NCBI GenBank assembly: GCA_041691815.1
Contig: JBEPTZ010000051.1
Coordinates: 1-29,295, forward strand
Reading direction: 5' to 3'
Origin: 70-18 sp041691815
Lineage (GTDB): Bacteria > Pseudomonadota > Alphaproteobacteria > Acetobacterales > Acetobacteraceae
Length of the DNA stretch: 29,295 bases
A program made the position numbers and the translations under genes. This document shows, in pieces, positions 7,929-15,025 of this stretch (position 1 is its first letter; each line of letters begins with the position of its first letter). The notes beneath the pieces are model-generated. The model made no database searches. It was not told where the DNA came from and saw only the letters and a list, made by a program, of their open reading frames with translations.

Positions 7929-8735
7929 TGCTTTCACTGCCTCCGCCTCGGCGCCCACGATCAGGCCGTGGCGCAGGAACAGGGCGAGCAGCACCAGGTT
8001 GACGTTGAACTTGAAGGCGTCGGTGTTGCGCACGGCGTCGAGCGCGCGGGGCAGCGGCCAGAGTTCGAAGGATTCCACCTCGCCGTCGGCGGCGTGCGGG
8101 GTGAAGTCCGCCGGCAGTGCGACTTCGTAGCAGTGCAGCAGGTCGCGGCGCAGGCCCTCCGCGCGGTCCATCGCGTAGCTGATGGTGCCGGTGGGGATGG
8201 CGGTGGCGGCCAGTGCTGCGGGCATCGCGGCTTCCTCGGCGGTTTCCTTGATCAGGGTGTCCCACGGCGTGAGGCCGGCCGGGATGCCGCCGGCGGTGAT
8301 GTGGTCGAGCTTGCCGGGGTCGAGCGCCTTGTTGGCGGCGCGGCGGGCGATCCAGATGTGCGGGCCGTTGGGCGTGGCGACCAGGCCGTCGAGGTGGATG
8401 CCCTGGGACTGGATGCCGAATTTCGGCAGCGCGCCGCGATCGATGGTGGTGAGCACCGGCTGGTCGGGGGCGGCGCGGACGTCGAAGGCTTCGTTGCGCC
8501 AGCGCATCACGCCGCGCTCGGCCAGGCTGCGGGCGAGGGCCGGCAGGGTGGCGGCGGCGTCGGCGGCGAGGGTGACCTTGTGGCGGTCGGCGGTGACGTG
8601 GGGGAAGTCGGCGAGCAGGCGGGCGAAGGCCGGCAGCACCCAGCCCACCGTGTCGAGGCCGATACAGAAACGCAGGCGGCGGCCGGGCAGGACTGCGTTG
8701 TTGCAGATGGCGAAGTGGCGCAGGAGGTCGGTCAT
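7917..8735 (-). CDS. DUF4743 / NUDIX hydrolase
   Basis: This 272-aa protein combines an N-terminal DUF4743 region (from MTDLLRHFAICNNA, with FCIGLDTVGWVLP) and a NUDIX domain. The NUDIX box is GGIPAGLTPWDTLIKETAEEAAM, here with KETAEEA carrying the metal-binding glutamates. The family resembles the NUDIX part of fungal Tnr3/YJR142W-type proteins, which act on oxidised thiamine diphosphates; the substrate here is an inference. The start at 8735 (MTDLL) fits the family; an in-frame ATG at 8750 is the alternative. The last codons (ending AALF) and the TGA stop are read from repeat copy B, so the original C-terminus may have differed. It is divergent from the ABC exporter gene, with about 108 bases between the starts. 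Confidence 0.85.
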   Translation of the reverse strand: MTDLLRHFAICNNAVLPGRRLRFCIGLDTVGWVLPAFARLLADFPHVTADRHKVTLAADAAATLPALARSLAERGVMRWRNEAFDVRAAPDQPVLTTIDRGALPKFGIQSQGIHLDGLVATPNGPHIWIARRAANKALDPGKLDHITAGGIPAGLTPWDTLIKETAEEAAMPAALAATAIPTGTISYAMDRAEGLRRDLLHCYEVALPADFTPHAADGEVESFELWPLPRALDAVRNTDAFKFNVNLVLLALFLRHGLIVGAEAEAVKAALF

Positions 8736-8843
8736 GCGCCTGGGTAGCATGGCCGGGGCAGGCAGCGGAATGGCTGCTCTGGCCTGTCGCGGCTTTGCAA
8801 TATGCGGCGCGCATGCCACATGCCCAGGGATGAGGTATCGGAT

Positions 8844-10682
8844 ATGAGACGCGCGGCGGGGCCGCAATTGAAAATCGGGCCGGGGGTGCAACGCTCGGCG
8901 CTGGCCACCATCGCCTCGCTGCTGCCGTATCTGTGGCCGAAGGGCGAGACCGCGGCGAAGGTGCGGGTGGTGATCGCCGCCGTGTTCCTGGTCTGCGCCA
9001 AGGTGGCGGTGGTGCTGGTTCCGGTGCTGTACAGCCGGGCGGTGGACGCGCTGGCGCCGGCCGGCGGGGCTGCGGTGCTGGCGGTGCCGCTGGCGCTGAT
9101 CGTCGGTTACGGGCTATTGCGGGTGGCGGCCTCGGGGTTTGGGGAGCTGCGCGACGCGGTGTTCGCCGCCGTGCAGCAGCGCACGGTGCGGCGGGTGGCG
9201 CTGCAGACCTTCCAGCATATGCATCGGCTCAGCCTGCGGTTCCATCTCGACCGGCAGACCGGCGGGCTGTCGCGCGGCATCGAGCGCGGCACCACCGGCA
9301 TCGAGAACGTGCTGCGGCTGGCGGTGTTCAACGTGATCCCGACGCTGCTGGAAGTGGCGATGGTGACCACCATCCTGTGGCGGGTGTTCGACTGGCGGTT
9401 CGCGCTGGTGACGCTGGTGGCGGTGGGGATCTATCTGGCGTTCACGCTGCTGTTCACCGGCTACCGGGTGCGCATCCGGCGGACCATGAACGAGAATGAC
9501 AGCGACGCGCAGTCCAAGGCGGTGGACAGCCTGCTGAACTACGAGACGGTGAAGTATTTCGGCAACGAGGCGCATGAGGCGGCGCGGTTCGATGCCGCCT
9601 GGGCGCGGTTCGAGCGGGCCGCGGTGAAGAGCCAGGTGACGCTGAACATGCTGAACCTGGGCCAGGCGACGATCATGGCGCTGGGGCTGGCGGTGGTGAT
9701 GCTGCTGGCCGCCGAAGGGGTGCAGGACGGCAGCATGACGGTGGGCAAGTTCGTGCTGGTGAACACCTATCTGATGCAGATGTACCAGCCGCTGAACATG
9801 CTGGGCTTCGTGTACCGGGAAATCCGCCAGGGGCTGACCGACATGGAGCAGATGTTCCGGTTGCTGGCGGTGGGCCAGGAGGTGGCGGACAAGCCGGGGG
9901 CGCCGGCGCTGGCGGCACCGCATAAGGGGCCGGCCGGCGAGGTGGTGTTCGAGGATGTGCGGTTTGGCTACGACGAGGCGCGCGGCGTGCTGCGTGGGGT
10001 GTCGTTCCGGGTGCCGGCCGGTGGCTCGCTGGCGGTGGTGGGGCCGACCGGGGCGGGCAAATCGACGATCAGCCGGCTGCTGTTCCGGTTCTACGATGCC
10101 ACCGGCGGGCGGGTGCTGATCGACGGGCAGGATATCCGCGACGTGACGCAGGACAGCCTGCGGGCTGCGATCGGGGTGGTGCCGCAGGATACCGTGCTGT
10201 TCAACGACACCATCCGCTACAACATCGCCTATGGCCGGCTGGGCGCCAGCCAGGAGCAGATTGAGCATGCGGCGCGGCTGGCGCAGGTGCATGAGTTCGT
10301 GATGCGGTTGCCGGACGGCTACGACACCAAGGTGGGCGAGCGCGGGCTGAAGCTGTCGGGCGGCGAGAAGCAGCGGGTGGCGATCGCGCGGACGATATTG
10401 AAGGACCCGCGCATCCTGGTGCTGGACGAGGCGACCAGTGCCTTGGACACCGGCACCGAGCAGGAGATTCAGGCGGCGCTGCGGGCGGTGGCGGCGCATC
10501 GCACCTCGATCACCATCGCGCATCGGCTGTCCACGGTGGTGGATGCCGACCAGATCATCGTGCTGGATCATGGCCGAGTGGCGGAGCAGGGCACCCATGC
10601 GGCGCTGCTGGCCGAGGGCGGGATGTATGCGCGGATGTGGGCGATGCAGGCGGAACAGCAGGAGGCCGATGCCGCGGTGTGA
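8844..10682 (+). CDS. Atm1-type ABC exporter, fused permease-ATPase
   Basis: Bacterial Atm1 relatives are homodimeric inner-membrane exporters of glutathione-linked sulfur or metal compounds. The 612-aa half-transporter has an N-terminal six-helix membrane domain, including the Atm1-typical stretch SLLNYETVKYFGNEAHEAARF. The ATPase domain follows with Walker A GPTGAGKST (about residue 400), signature LSGGEKQR (about 504), Walker B ILVLDEATSALD (about 526) and H-loop IAHRLST. ATG 8844 is chosen because GAGG lies eight bases upstream; the frame is open to 8802 with two earlier ATGs. Nothing is missing among the ATPase motifs. The direct substrate cannot be told from sequence. Confidence 0.92.
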   Translation: MRRAAGPQLKIGPGVQRSALATIASLLPYLWPKGETAAKVRVVIAAVFLVCAKVAVVLVPVLYSRAVDALAPAGGAAVLAVPLALIVGYGLLRVAASGFGELRDAVFAAVQQRTVRRVALQTFQHMHRLSLRFHLDRQTGGLSRGIERGTTGIENVLRLAVFNVIPTLLEVAMVTTILWRVFDWRFALVTLVAVGIYLAFTLLFTGYRVRIRRTMNENDSDAQSKAVDSLLNYETVKYFGNEAHEAARFDAAWARFERAAVKSQVTLNMLNLGQATIMALGLAVVMLLAAEGVQDGSMTVGKFVLVNTYLMQMYQPLNMLGFVYREIRQGLTDMEQMFRLLAVGQEVADKPGAPALAAPHKGPAGEVVFEDVRFGYDEARGVLRGVSFRVPAGGSLAVVGPTGAGKSTISRLLFRFYDATGGRVLIDGQDIRDVTQDSLRAAIGVVPQDTVLFNDTIRYNIAYGRLGASQEQIEHAARLAQVHEFVMRLPDGYDTKVGERGLKLSGGEKQRVAIARTILKDPRILVLDEATSALDTGTEQEIQAALRAVAAHRTSITIAHRLSTVVDADQIIVLDHGRVAEQGTHAALLAEGGMYARMWAMQAEQQEADAAV

Positions 10683-10747
10683 GGGGCGACGGGTTCCCAA
10701 ACGCCGGGTGGCGGGCCATATCGGAATGTGGACAGGAGTGTTTGGCG

Positions 10748-11014
10748 ATGACCACGAAGAATTCTGGGGCAGCAGACAATGCCGGCGCTGGGGCGGAAAT
10801 GCCGGAGGATCTCAGCCAGGCTGGCCAGGTGATCGACAAGGCGGTGGAATACCTGGTCGGGCGGAATATCGACCCGCTGGCGGTGGCTTCGGCGATGCTG
10901 GGGGCGGCGCTGGGGCTGCTGGCGCGGGGGTTGAGCGACGAGATGATCGTGGGGGTGCTGAACAATGCCATCGCCTCGGTGCGCAGCGGCGAGTTCCGGC
11001 AGATCGAGCATTAG
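10748..11014 (+). CDS. Small protein of unknown function (88 aa)
   Basis: I do not recognise a family. ATG 10748 is chosen because AGGAG lies about nine bases upstream and residues before it look non-coding. The protein begins with a polar Ala/Gly/Asn-rich stretch. It continues as apparent amphipathic helices: QVIDKAVEYLVGRNIDPLAVASAML, then GAALGLLARGLSDEM and VGVLNNAIASV (the first of these is split here only for description). No signal peptide, cysteine or metal motif is seen. It sits 65 bases after the ABC exporter and just before rpmB, so it could be co-transcribed with the exporter. Confidence 0.6.
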   Translation: MTTKNSGAADNAGAGAEMPEDLSQAGQVIDKAVEYLVGRNIDPLAVASAMLGAALGLLARGLSDEMIVGVLNNAIASVRSGEFRQIEH

Positions 11015-11021
11015 CGCTCAC

Positions 11022-11050
11022 TTGACGAACCGGGTCGGGTTCGCCATAAG
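11022..11050 (+). promoter_or_regulatory. Probable rpmB promoter
   Basis: TTGACG (11022-11027), a 17-base spacer and CATAAG (11045-11050) lie 64 bases before the rpmB start. The -35 matches the consensus at five of six bases, as is common in alphaproteobacterial ribosomal-protein promoters. Confidence 0.5.
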
Positions 11051-11113
11051 CCCGGGCTTCTGATGCACCCACGCGCGGCCGGTTCGGGCCGCGTGCGATC
11101 AAGGATTTTCGCC

Positions 11114-11407
11114 ATGGCCCGCCGCTGTGAGATCACCGGCAAGGGCGTGCTGTCTGGCAACAACGTCAGCCACGCCAATAACAAGACCCGTCGCCGGTTC
11201 CTGCCGAACCTGCAGCAGGCTTCGCTGCTGTCCGACACGCTGGGCACTTCGGTGCATATGCGGCTGTCGACCCGGGCGATCCGCACGGTGGAGAAGAATG
11301 GCGGGATCGACGCGTTCCTGCTGTCGACGCCGAATTCGCGGCTGCCGGTGGAGGCGCTGGTGATCAAGCGCCGCATCCAGAAGGCGGCGGAGAAGAAGGC
11401 GGCGTAA
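11114..11407 (+). CDS. rpmB: 50S ribosomal protein L28
   Basis: L28 is a small protein of the large ribosomal subunit. The 97-aa product starts MARRCEITGKGVLSGNNVSHANNKTRRRF, the family signature (broken here: MARRCEITGKG, then VSHANNKTRRRF), followed by FLPNLQQ and a basic C-terminus RRIQKAAEKKAA. Length fits the alphaproteobacterial form. ATG 11114 is the family start; an in-frame ATG at 11063 is rejected. It appears to be a single-gene unit with its own promoter and a hairpin downstream. Confidence 0.97.
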   Translation: MARRCEITGKGVLSGNNVSHANNKTRRRFLPNLQQASLLSDTLGTSVHMRLSTRAIRTVEKNGGIDAFLLSTPNSRLPVEALVIKRRIQKAAEKKAA

Positions 11408-11429
11408 GCGCCACTTCTCGCTTTGATGG

Positions 11430-11464
11430 TTCGGCCCGCCGCGGGAGACCGCTGGCGGGCCGAA
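11430..11464 (+). terminator. GC-rich hairpin after rpmB
   Basis: A perfect 11-bp stem (TTCGGCCCGCC at 11430-11440 and GGCGGGCCGAA at 11454-11464) with a 13-base loop starts 23 bases after the rpmB stop. No T-run follows, so it may protect the 3' end or pause polymerase rather than be a full intrinsic terminator. Confidence 0.5.
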
Positions 11465-11570
11465 TAGCGTTCGGGGTGCGGCGCGGGATGGGCTGTTTAC
11501 AAAAGAAGACGTTTCTACTGCGCTGATCCGCGTTAACGATTGGGTTCGGTTCTGGCGCTACACTGGTGGA

Positions 11571-12353
11571 ATGATGTGGTTCGGGATTCTGGCTGGTGCG
11601 GCGCTGCTGGCGGCGGGGTGGCTGTGGGCGGCGCTGCGCGTGCTGCGGGTGGCGCATGCCGGGGCGGAGGCGCGGGAGGCGGCGAACGGGGCGCGGGCGG
11701 CGGCGGCGACCCGGCTGCTGCGGCTGAGCGCGCAGGAGTTGCGCGATGTGGGGGTGCGGCTGCACGGCCATGCCGACCATGCCGGCGCCGGGAGCGCGCT
11801 GGCGGCGGAGTTGGCGGCGGCTTCGGCGCAGTTGCTGGAGATTGCCGACGAATTGCAGGACCGGGCGCTGCCCGGCGTCGGGGCGCGGACGCTGTGCTGC
11901 GAGCGGGTGGAGGTGATGGCGCTGGCCGAGGAGGCGGTGGCGGCGTCGGCGGCGCTGCTGGCGCCGGGGCGGCGGCATTGGCGGATGCCGGAGGCGGGGG
12001 CCGCGTGGCTGTGGGCGGATCGGCGGGCGTTGCGGCATGTGCTGGGGCGGGTGCTGGCCGATGCGGTGCGCAATACACGCAATGACGATTGGATCGAGAT
12101 TGCGTTGCGGCCGGTGGGGGACGGGCTGGCGCTGGTGGTGGAGGATGAGGGGGTGGGGTTTGCCGCCCCTGGTGGTGGCGGTGGGGTGGTGCTGGCGGCG
12201 GACAGCCGGGGCATCGGGTTGCGGCTGGCGCTGGCGCGCAGCCTGATGGAGGCGCATGGCGGCCGCCTGGAGGTGGAGGCGCTGCCCAAAGTGGGCAGCC
12301 GCGTGAGCCTGGTGTTTCCCGCCGCGAGGTTGCGGCCAGACTCCAAGGGATAG
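11571..12353 (+). CDS. Histidine-kinase-like protein, degenerate (pseudokinase candidate)
   Basis: The 260-aa protein has one N-terminal membrane span (WFGILAGAALLAAGWLWAAL), a helical region resembling a dimerisation domain, and a C-terminal HATPase_c fold with G1 box VEDEGVGFA and G2 box GIGLRLALARSLMEAHGG. Two key residues look changed. Where the H-box normally reads HELR the sequence is QELR (Gln about residue 55). In the N-box the usual metal-binding Asn appears as Asp (LADAVRNT). No receiver or response-regulator gene is adjacent. The gene is very Ala/Gly-rich. ATG 11571 has GGTGGA just upstream; a second ATG follows directly. The final residues (SKG) and the TAG stop fall inside partial repeat copy D. 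It may be an ATP-binding scaffold rather than a kinase. Confidence 0.75.
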   Translation: MMWFGILAGAALLAAGWLWAALRVLRVAHAGAEAREAANGARAAAATRLLRLSAQELRDVGVRLHGHADHAGAGSALAAELAAASAQLLEIADELQDRALPGVGARTLCCERVEVMALAEEAVAASAALLAPGRRHWRMPEAGAAWLWADRRALRHVLGRVLADAVRNTRNDDWIEIALRPVGDGLALVVEDEGVGFAAPGGGGGVVLAADSRGIGLRLALARSLMEAHGGRLEVEALPKVGSRVSLVFPAARLRPDSKG

Positions 12354-12389
12354 AAAGTTTTTTTGCTTCTTTTTGTTCACAAAAAGAAG
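12340..12389 (-). repeat. AT-rich hairpin repeat, partial copy D (reverse)
   Basis: Only the IR1 half remains: the hairpin at 12366-12389 with arms CTTCTTTTTGT and ACAAAAAGAAG, preceded by GAAAGTTTTTTTG and CTCCAAGGGAT, which match the flank of copy C. IR3 and the GTTGCAAGG core are missing. It lies between the kinase-like gene and the transglutaminase gene and contains the stop codon of the former. Confidence 0.75.
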
Positions 12390-12427
12390 ACCTTGCTTCC
12401 TTTGTTTGGCCGCGCCACGCTGCCGAG

Positions 12428-14287
12428 ATGATAATATTGCGCCTGCTGTTCCTGCTGCCGCTGTTGCTGGCCCTGCCGGCGCGGGCCGCCACCGTGCATG
12501 TGCGTTACGACCGCTCGGTGGACAGTTTCGAGGTGCATCAGGACCTCAGCTATGTGCTGACCTCGACCCTGGACGCCACTTTGCTGACGCCGCGCGGGCT
12601 AAGGCAGGGGGAGCGGAGCCGGCGCAATTTCTATCCGGATCATCAGAGCCTGGAGGTGCTGGAGGCCTGGGTGGAGCAGCCGGATGGCAGCCGGGTGGTG
12701 GTGGAGAAATCGTCGATCTTCACCCGGCCGAGTGCGGCCGCACAGGGGGCGCCGGGATTCAGCGGGGCGCAGACCACGACGGTGCTGTTTCCTCAGTTGC
12801 GGCTGGGCAGCCGGATTCACATCAAGTGGCGGCTGGAGCAGAAGACGCCGCCGCTGCTGGGGTTCAGCGCGCTGAGCGAGGCGGGGTTCGAGGTGCAGAC
12901 GGTCAGCGATGAGACGGTTATCACGCTGCCGGCGAGCGTGACGCTGCGCTGGAGCAAGCGTGGGCCGTTCGAGGTGACCGATACCACGGCGGATGGGGTG
13001 CGGCGGATTACCGCGACCATTCGCGATGTGGCGCCGCGCGAGCGAGAGCGGGACATGGTGGCGCTGTCGGATTTCGTGCCGCTGTTTGCGGCGACCACGC
13101 TGCCGGATCTGGCGGCGGTGGGGGCGATCTATTTTCGCGAGTCCGAGGGGCGGGCGGTGGTGACGCCGGAGATCGCCAGGCAGGCGGCGCTGATTGTCGG
13201 CGACAAGACCGGGCTTGCGGCGGCGCAGGCGATCTATGACTGGGTGGCGGGGAATATCCGCTATGTGGCGATCTATCTGGACCCGAATGATGGCTGGGTG
13301 CCGCATGCCGCCTCGGCGGTGCTGGCGGCCGGCTATGGCGACTGCAAGGACCATGTGGTGATCATGCAGGCGCTGCTGGCGGCGCGCGGGATCAAGGCGG
13401 AGGCGGCGATCATCGACTGGGGGGATCGCACTCGCGACTTGCCATTGCCGCTGCCGAGTCAGTTCAATCATGCGATCGTCTATCTGCCGGCGTTCAACAG
13501 GTTCGCCAATCCGACCGATCCGTATTCCAGCTTCGATGCGTTGGAGCGGCGGCTGTCGGGCAAGACGGTGGTGCTGGCGACGCCGGCCGGTGCGGTGATG
13601 CGGACGCCGGCGGCGACACCGGCGGATAACCGCTACAGCATCAGCCAGCGGATCGTGATCGCGGTGGACGGGACGCTTTCCGGGCATGCCAGGATTACCG
13701 CCTCGGCCAATCTGGACAGTGGGCTGCGGACCGCGGTGGCCAATAGTTCGTCGCTGACCGACCTGGCCGAGCGGGTGCTGGCGAAAACGCCGGAGGGCGG
13801 GTTCGGCACCTTCATCGCCGGCAATCCGCGCGATCTGGACCGGCCGTTTCCGCTGGAGGCGGATTGGCACAGCCCGCAGGCGGTGACGTTCCAGGGGAAC
13901 GCGGGCCAGGGCCGCACCGCGTATCTACGAGTGCCGGCGGGGGTTGATATCGAGCCGGCCAATGCGCTGCGCACCAAGCTGTCGCCGCCGGGGATGCGGC
14001 AGACGCCGATCCTGGCCGGGGTGGGGGAATATGACTGGAACACCACACTGGTGCTGCCGGCCGGGATGCGGGTGATGCAGTTGCCGGACGCGGTGCGGCT
14101 GGCGACCAGCGCCGGGAGTTATACTGCGACGTATATTCGCGCCGGGGCGGAGGTGCAGGTCAGCCGGCGGCTGGTGATCGAGCGGGACGTGGTGGCGCCG
14201 GGTCACTACGAGGCGCTGGAGAAGCTGCTGCTGGCGCCGATTGACGATGCGCGCAGCGTGATGGTGCTGGAGCGGGCGGAGTCGTAG
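12428..14287 (+). CDS. Exported DUF3857 and transglutaminase-like protein
   Basis: The 619-aa protein begins with a signal peptide (IILRLLFLLPLLLALPARA, cut probably after ARA). Residues about 30-220 match DUF3857 and the middle is a transglutaminase-like cysteine-peptidase fold. The likely catalytic triad is Cys306 (GYGDCKDH), His348 (FNHAIVYL) and Asp364 (ANPTDPYSSF). The C-terminal region is beta-rich. Members of this family are periplasmic or surface-exposed; the reaction (amide cleavage or transfer) and substrate are not known for most. ATG 12428 is the only plausible start, 34 bases after repeat copy D. It may have acquired a new leader from that repeat. The end converges with the peroxidase-related gene across a 24-bp perfect hairpin. 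Confidence 0.88.
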   Translation: MIILRLLFLLPLLLALPARAATVHVRYDRSVDSFEVHQDLSYVLTSTLDATLLTPRGLRQGERSRRNFYPDHQSLEVLEAWVEQPDGSRVVVEKSSIFTRPSAAAQGAPGFSGAQTTTVLFPQLRLGSRIHIKWRLEQKTPPLLGFSALSEAGFEVQTVSDETVITLPASVTLRWSKRGPFEVTDTTADGVRRITATIRDVAPRERERDMVALSDFVPLFAATTLPDLAAVGAIYFRESEGRAVVTPEIARQAALIVGDKTGLAAAQAIYDWVAGNIRYVAIYLDPNDGWVPHAASAVLAAGYGDCKDHVVIMQALLAARGIKAEAAIIDWGDRTRDLPLPLPSQFNHAIVYLPAFNRFANPTDPYSSFDALERRLSGKTVVLATPAGAVMRTPAATPADNRYSISQRIVIAVDGTLSGHARITASANLDSGLRTAVANSSSLTDLAERVLAKTPEGGFGTFIAGNPRDLDRPFPLEADWHSPQAVTFQGNAGQGRTAYLRVPAGVDIEPANALRTKLSPPGMRQTPILAGVGEYDWNTTLVLPAGMRVMQLPDAVRLATSAGSYTATYIRAGAEVQVSRRLVIERDVVAPGHYEALEKLLLAPIDDARSVMVLERAES

Positions 14288-14317
14288 TTTCCGCGTTGCC
14301 GAAGCAAGCCAGGAATC

Positions 14318-14373
14318 ACAAAGAGACGTAGAGGCGAAGAGACAGTCTTCTCTTCGCCTCTACGTCTCTTTGT
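14318..14373. terminator. 24-bp perfect hairpin between convergent genes
   Basis: The left arm 14318-14341 and right arm 14350-14373 are exact reverse complements (24 bp), with an 8-base loop. The arms contain AGAGACGTAGAGGCGAAGAG and its complement. It starts 31 bases after the transglutaminase stop and ends 26 bases before the end of the minus-strand peroxidase-related gene. Read either way it ends in a TCTCTTTGT tract, so a two-way terminator is likely. Its composition is lower in GC than the genes and unlike the other repeats here. Confidence 0.65.
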
Positions 14374-14398
14374 TATCTGCCTTCCTTGGCGGCCGGCG

Positions 14399-15001
14399 CT
14401 ATTTCCGCTTCGGCGGCAGGTACGGCTCGCCGCGGTCGGAGCGGTGGTATTCGCGGTTTGGCATCATGTCGGTGCCGGCGGCCATGCGGTTGGTCAGGTT
14501 ATACAGGCCGATGGTCTCGCAGAGGTCGAAGATGTCGCCGTCCGTGAAGCCTTCGGCGCGCAGCGCGTCGCGGTCGGCCTCGTCGATCAGCCAGGGGGTG
14601 GTGGTGAGTTTCCAGGCGTAGTCGAGCATGGCGCGCTGGCGGGTTGGCAGCTTGGCGACGCGGTAGTTCAGCGCCATCATCTCGCCGAGTTCGGGGTCGC
14701 CGGAGAGCCGGCGGACCTCGGCGCCGTGGGCGACCAGGCAATAGTAGCAGCGGTTGGCCGAGGAGACCACGACGGCGATCATCTCGCGTTCCAGCTTGCT
14801 GAGGCCCGATTCGGCGAACATGATCTCGCCGAACGTCGCCATGAAGTTGCGCAGCCGCTGCGGCTTCAGGCTGTAGGCGGAATAGACGCCGGGCACGAAG
14901 CCCAGTTTTTCCATGCATTTCGCCCAGATCGCCTGCAGATCGGCATCGAGGGTGGCGGGGTCGGGGACGCCGAGGGCGGAGATGTGATCGGGCTGGGGCA
15001 T
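14399..15001 (-). CDS. AhpD-like peroxidase-related protein
   Basis: This 200-aa protein belongs to the carboxymuconolactone decarboxylase / AhpD fold group and resembles the 'uncharacterized peroxidase-related enzyme' family. The redox motif is CYYCLVAHG (two cysteines three residues apart with the following His), preceded by LSKLEREMIAVVVSSANR. AhpD-type proteins reduce peroxides or pass electrons through these cysteines; the exact role here is unknown. It starts 24 bases after the CocE-type hydrolase stop on the same strand, so it is probably the last gene of the uptake operon. Confidence 0.88.
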   Translation of the reverse strand: MPQPDHISALGVPDPATLDADLQAIWAKCMEKLGFVPGVYSAYSLKPQRLRNFMATFGEIMFAESGLSKLEREMIAVVVSSANRCYYCLVAHGAEVRRLSGDPELGEMMALNYRVAKLPTRQRAMLDYAWKLTTTPWLIDEADRDALRAEGFTDGDIFDLCETIGLYNLTNRMAAGTDMMPNREYHRSDRGEPYLPPKRK

Positions 15002-15025
15002 GGCGGGATGCTACAGCGCCAGGAC

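Noticed and set aside
9114..10700. Minus-strand open frame of 528 codons opposite the Atm1-type exporter
   Set aside because: Same antisense effect; no family resemblance, His/Arg/Gln-rich.
11498..11515. TTTACAAAAGAAGAC resembling half of repeat IR1
   Set aside because: It may be a remnant, but only one arm is present and the match is short, so it is not listed as a copy.
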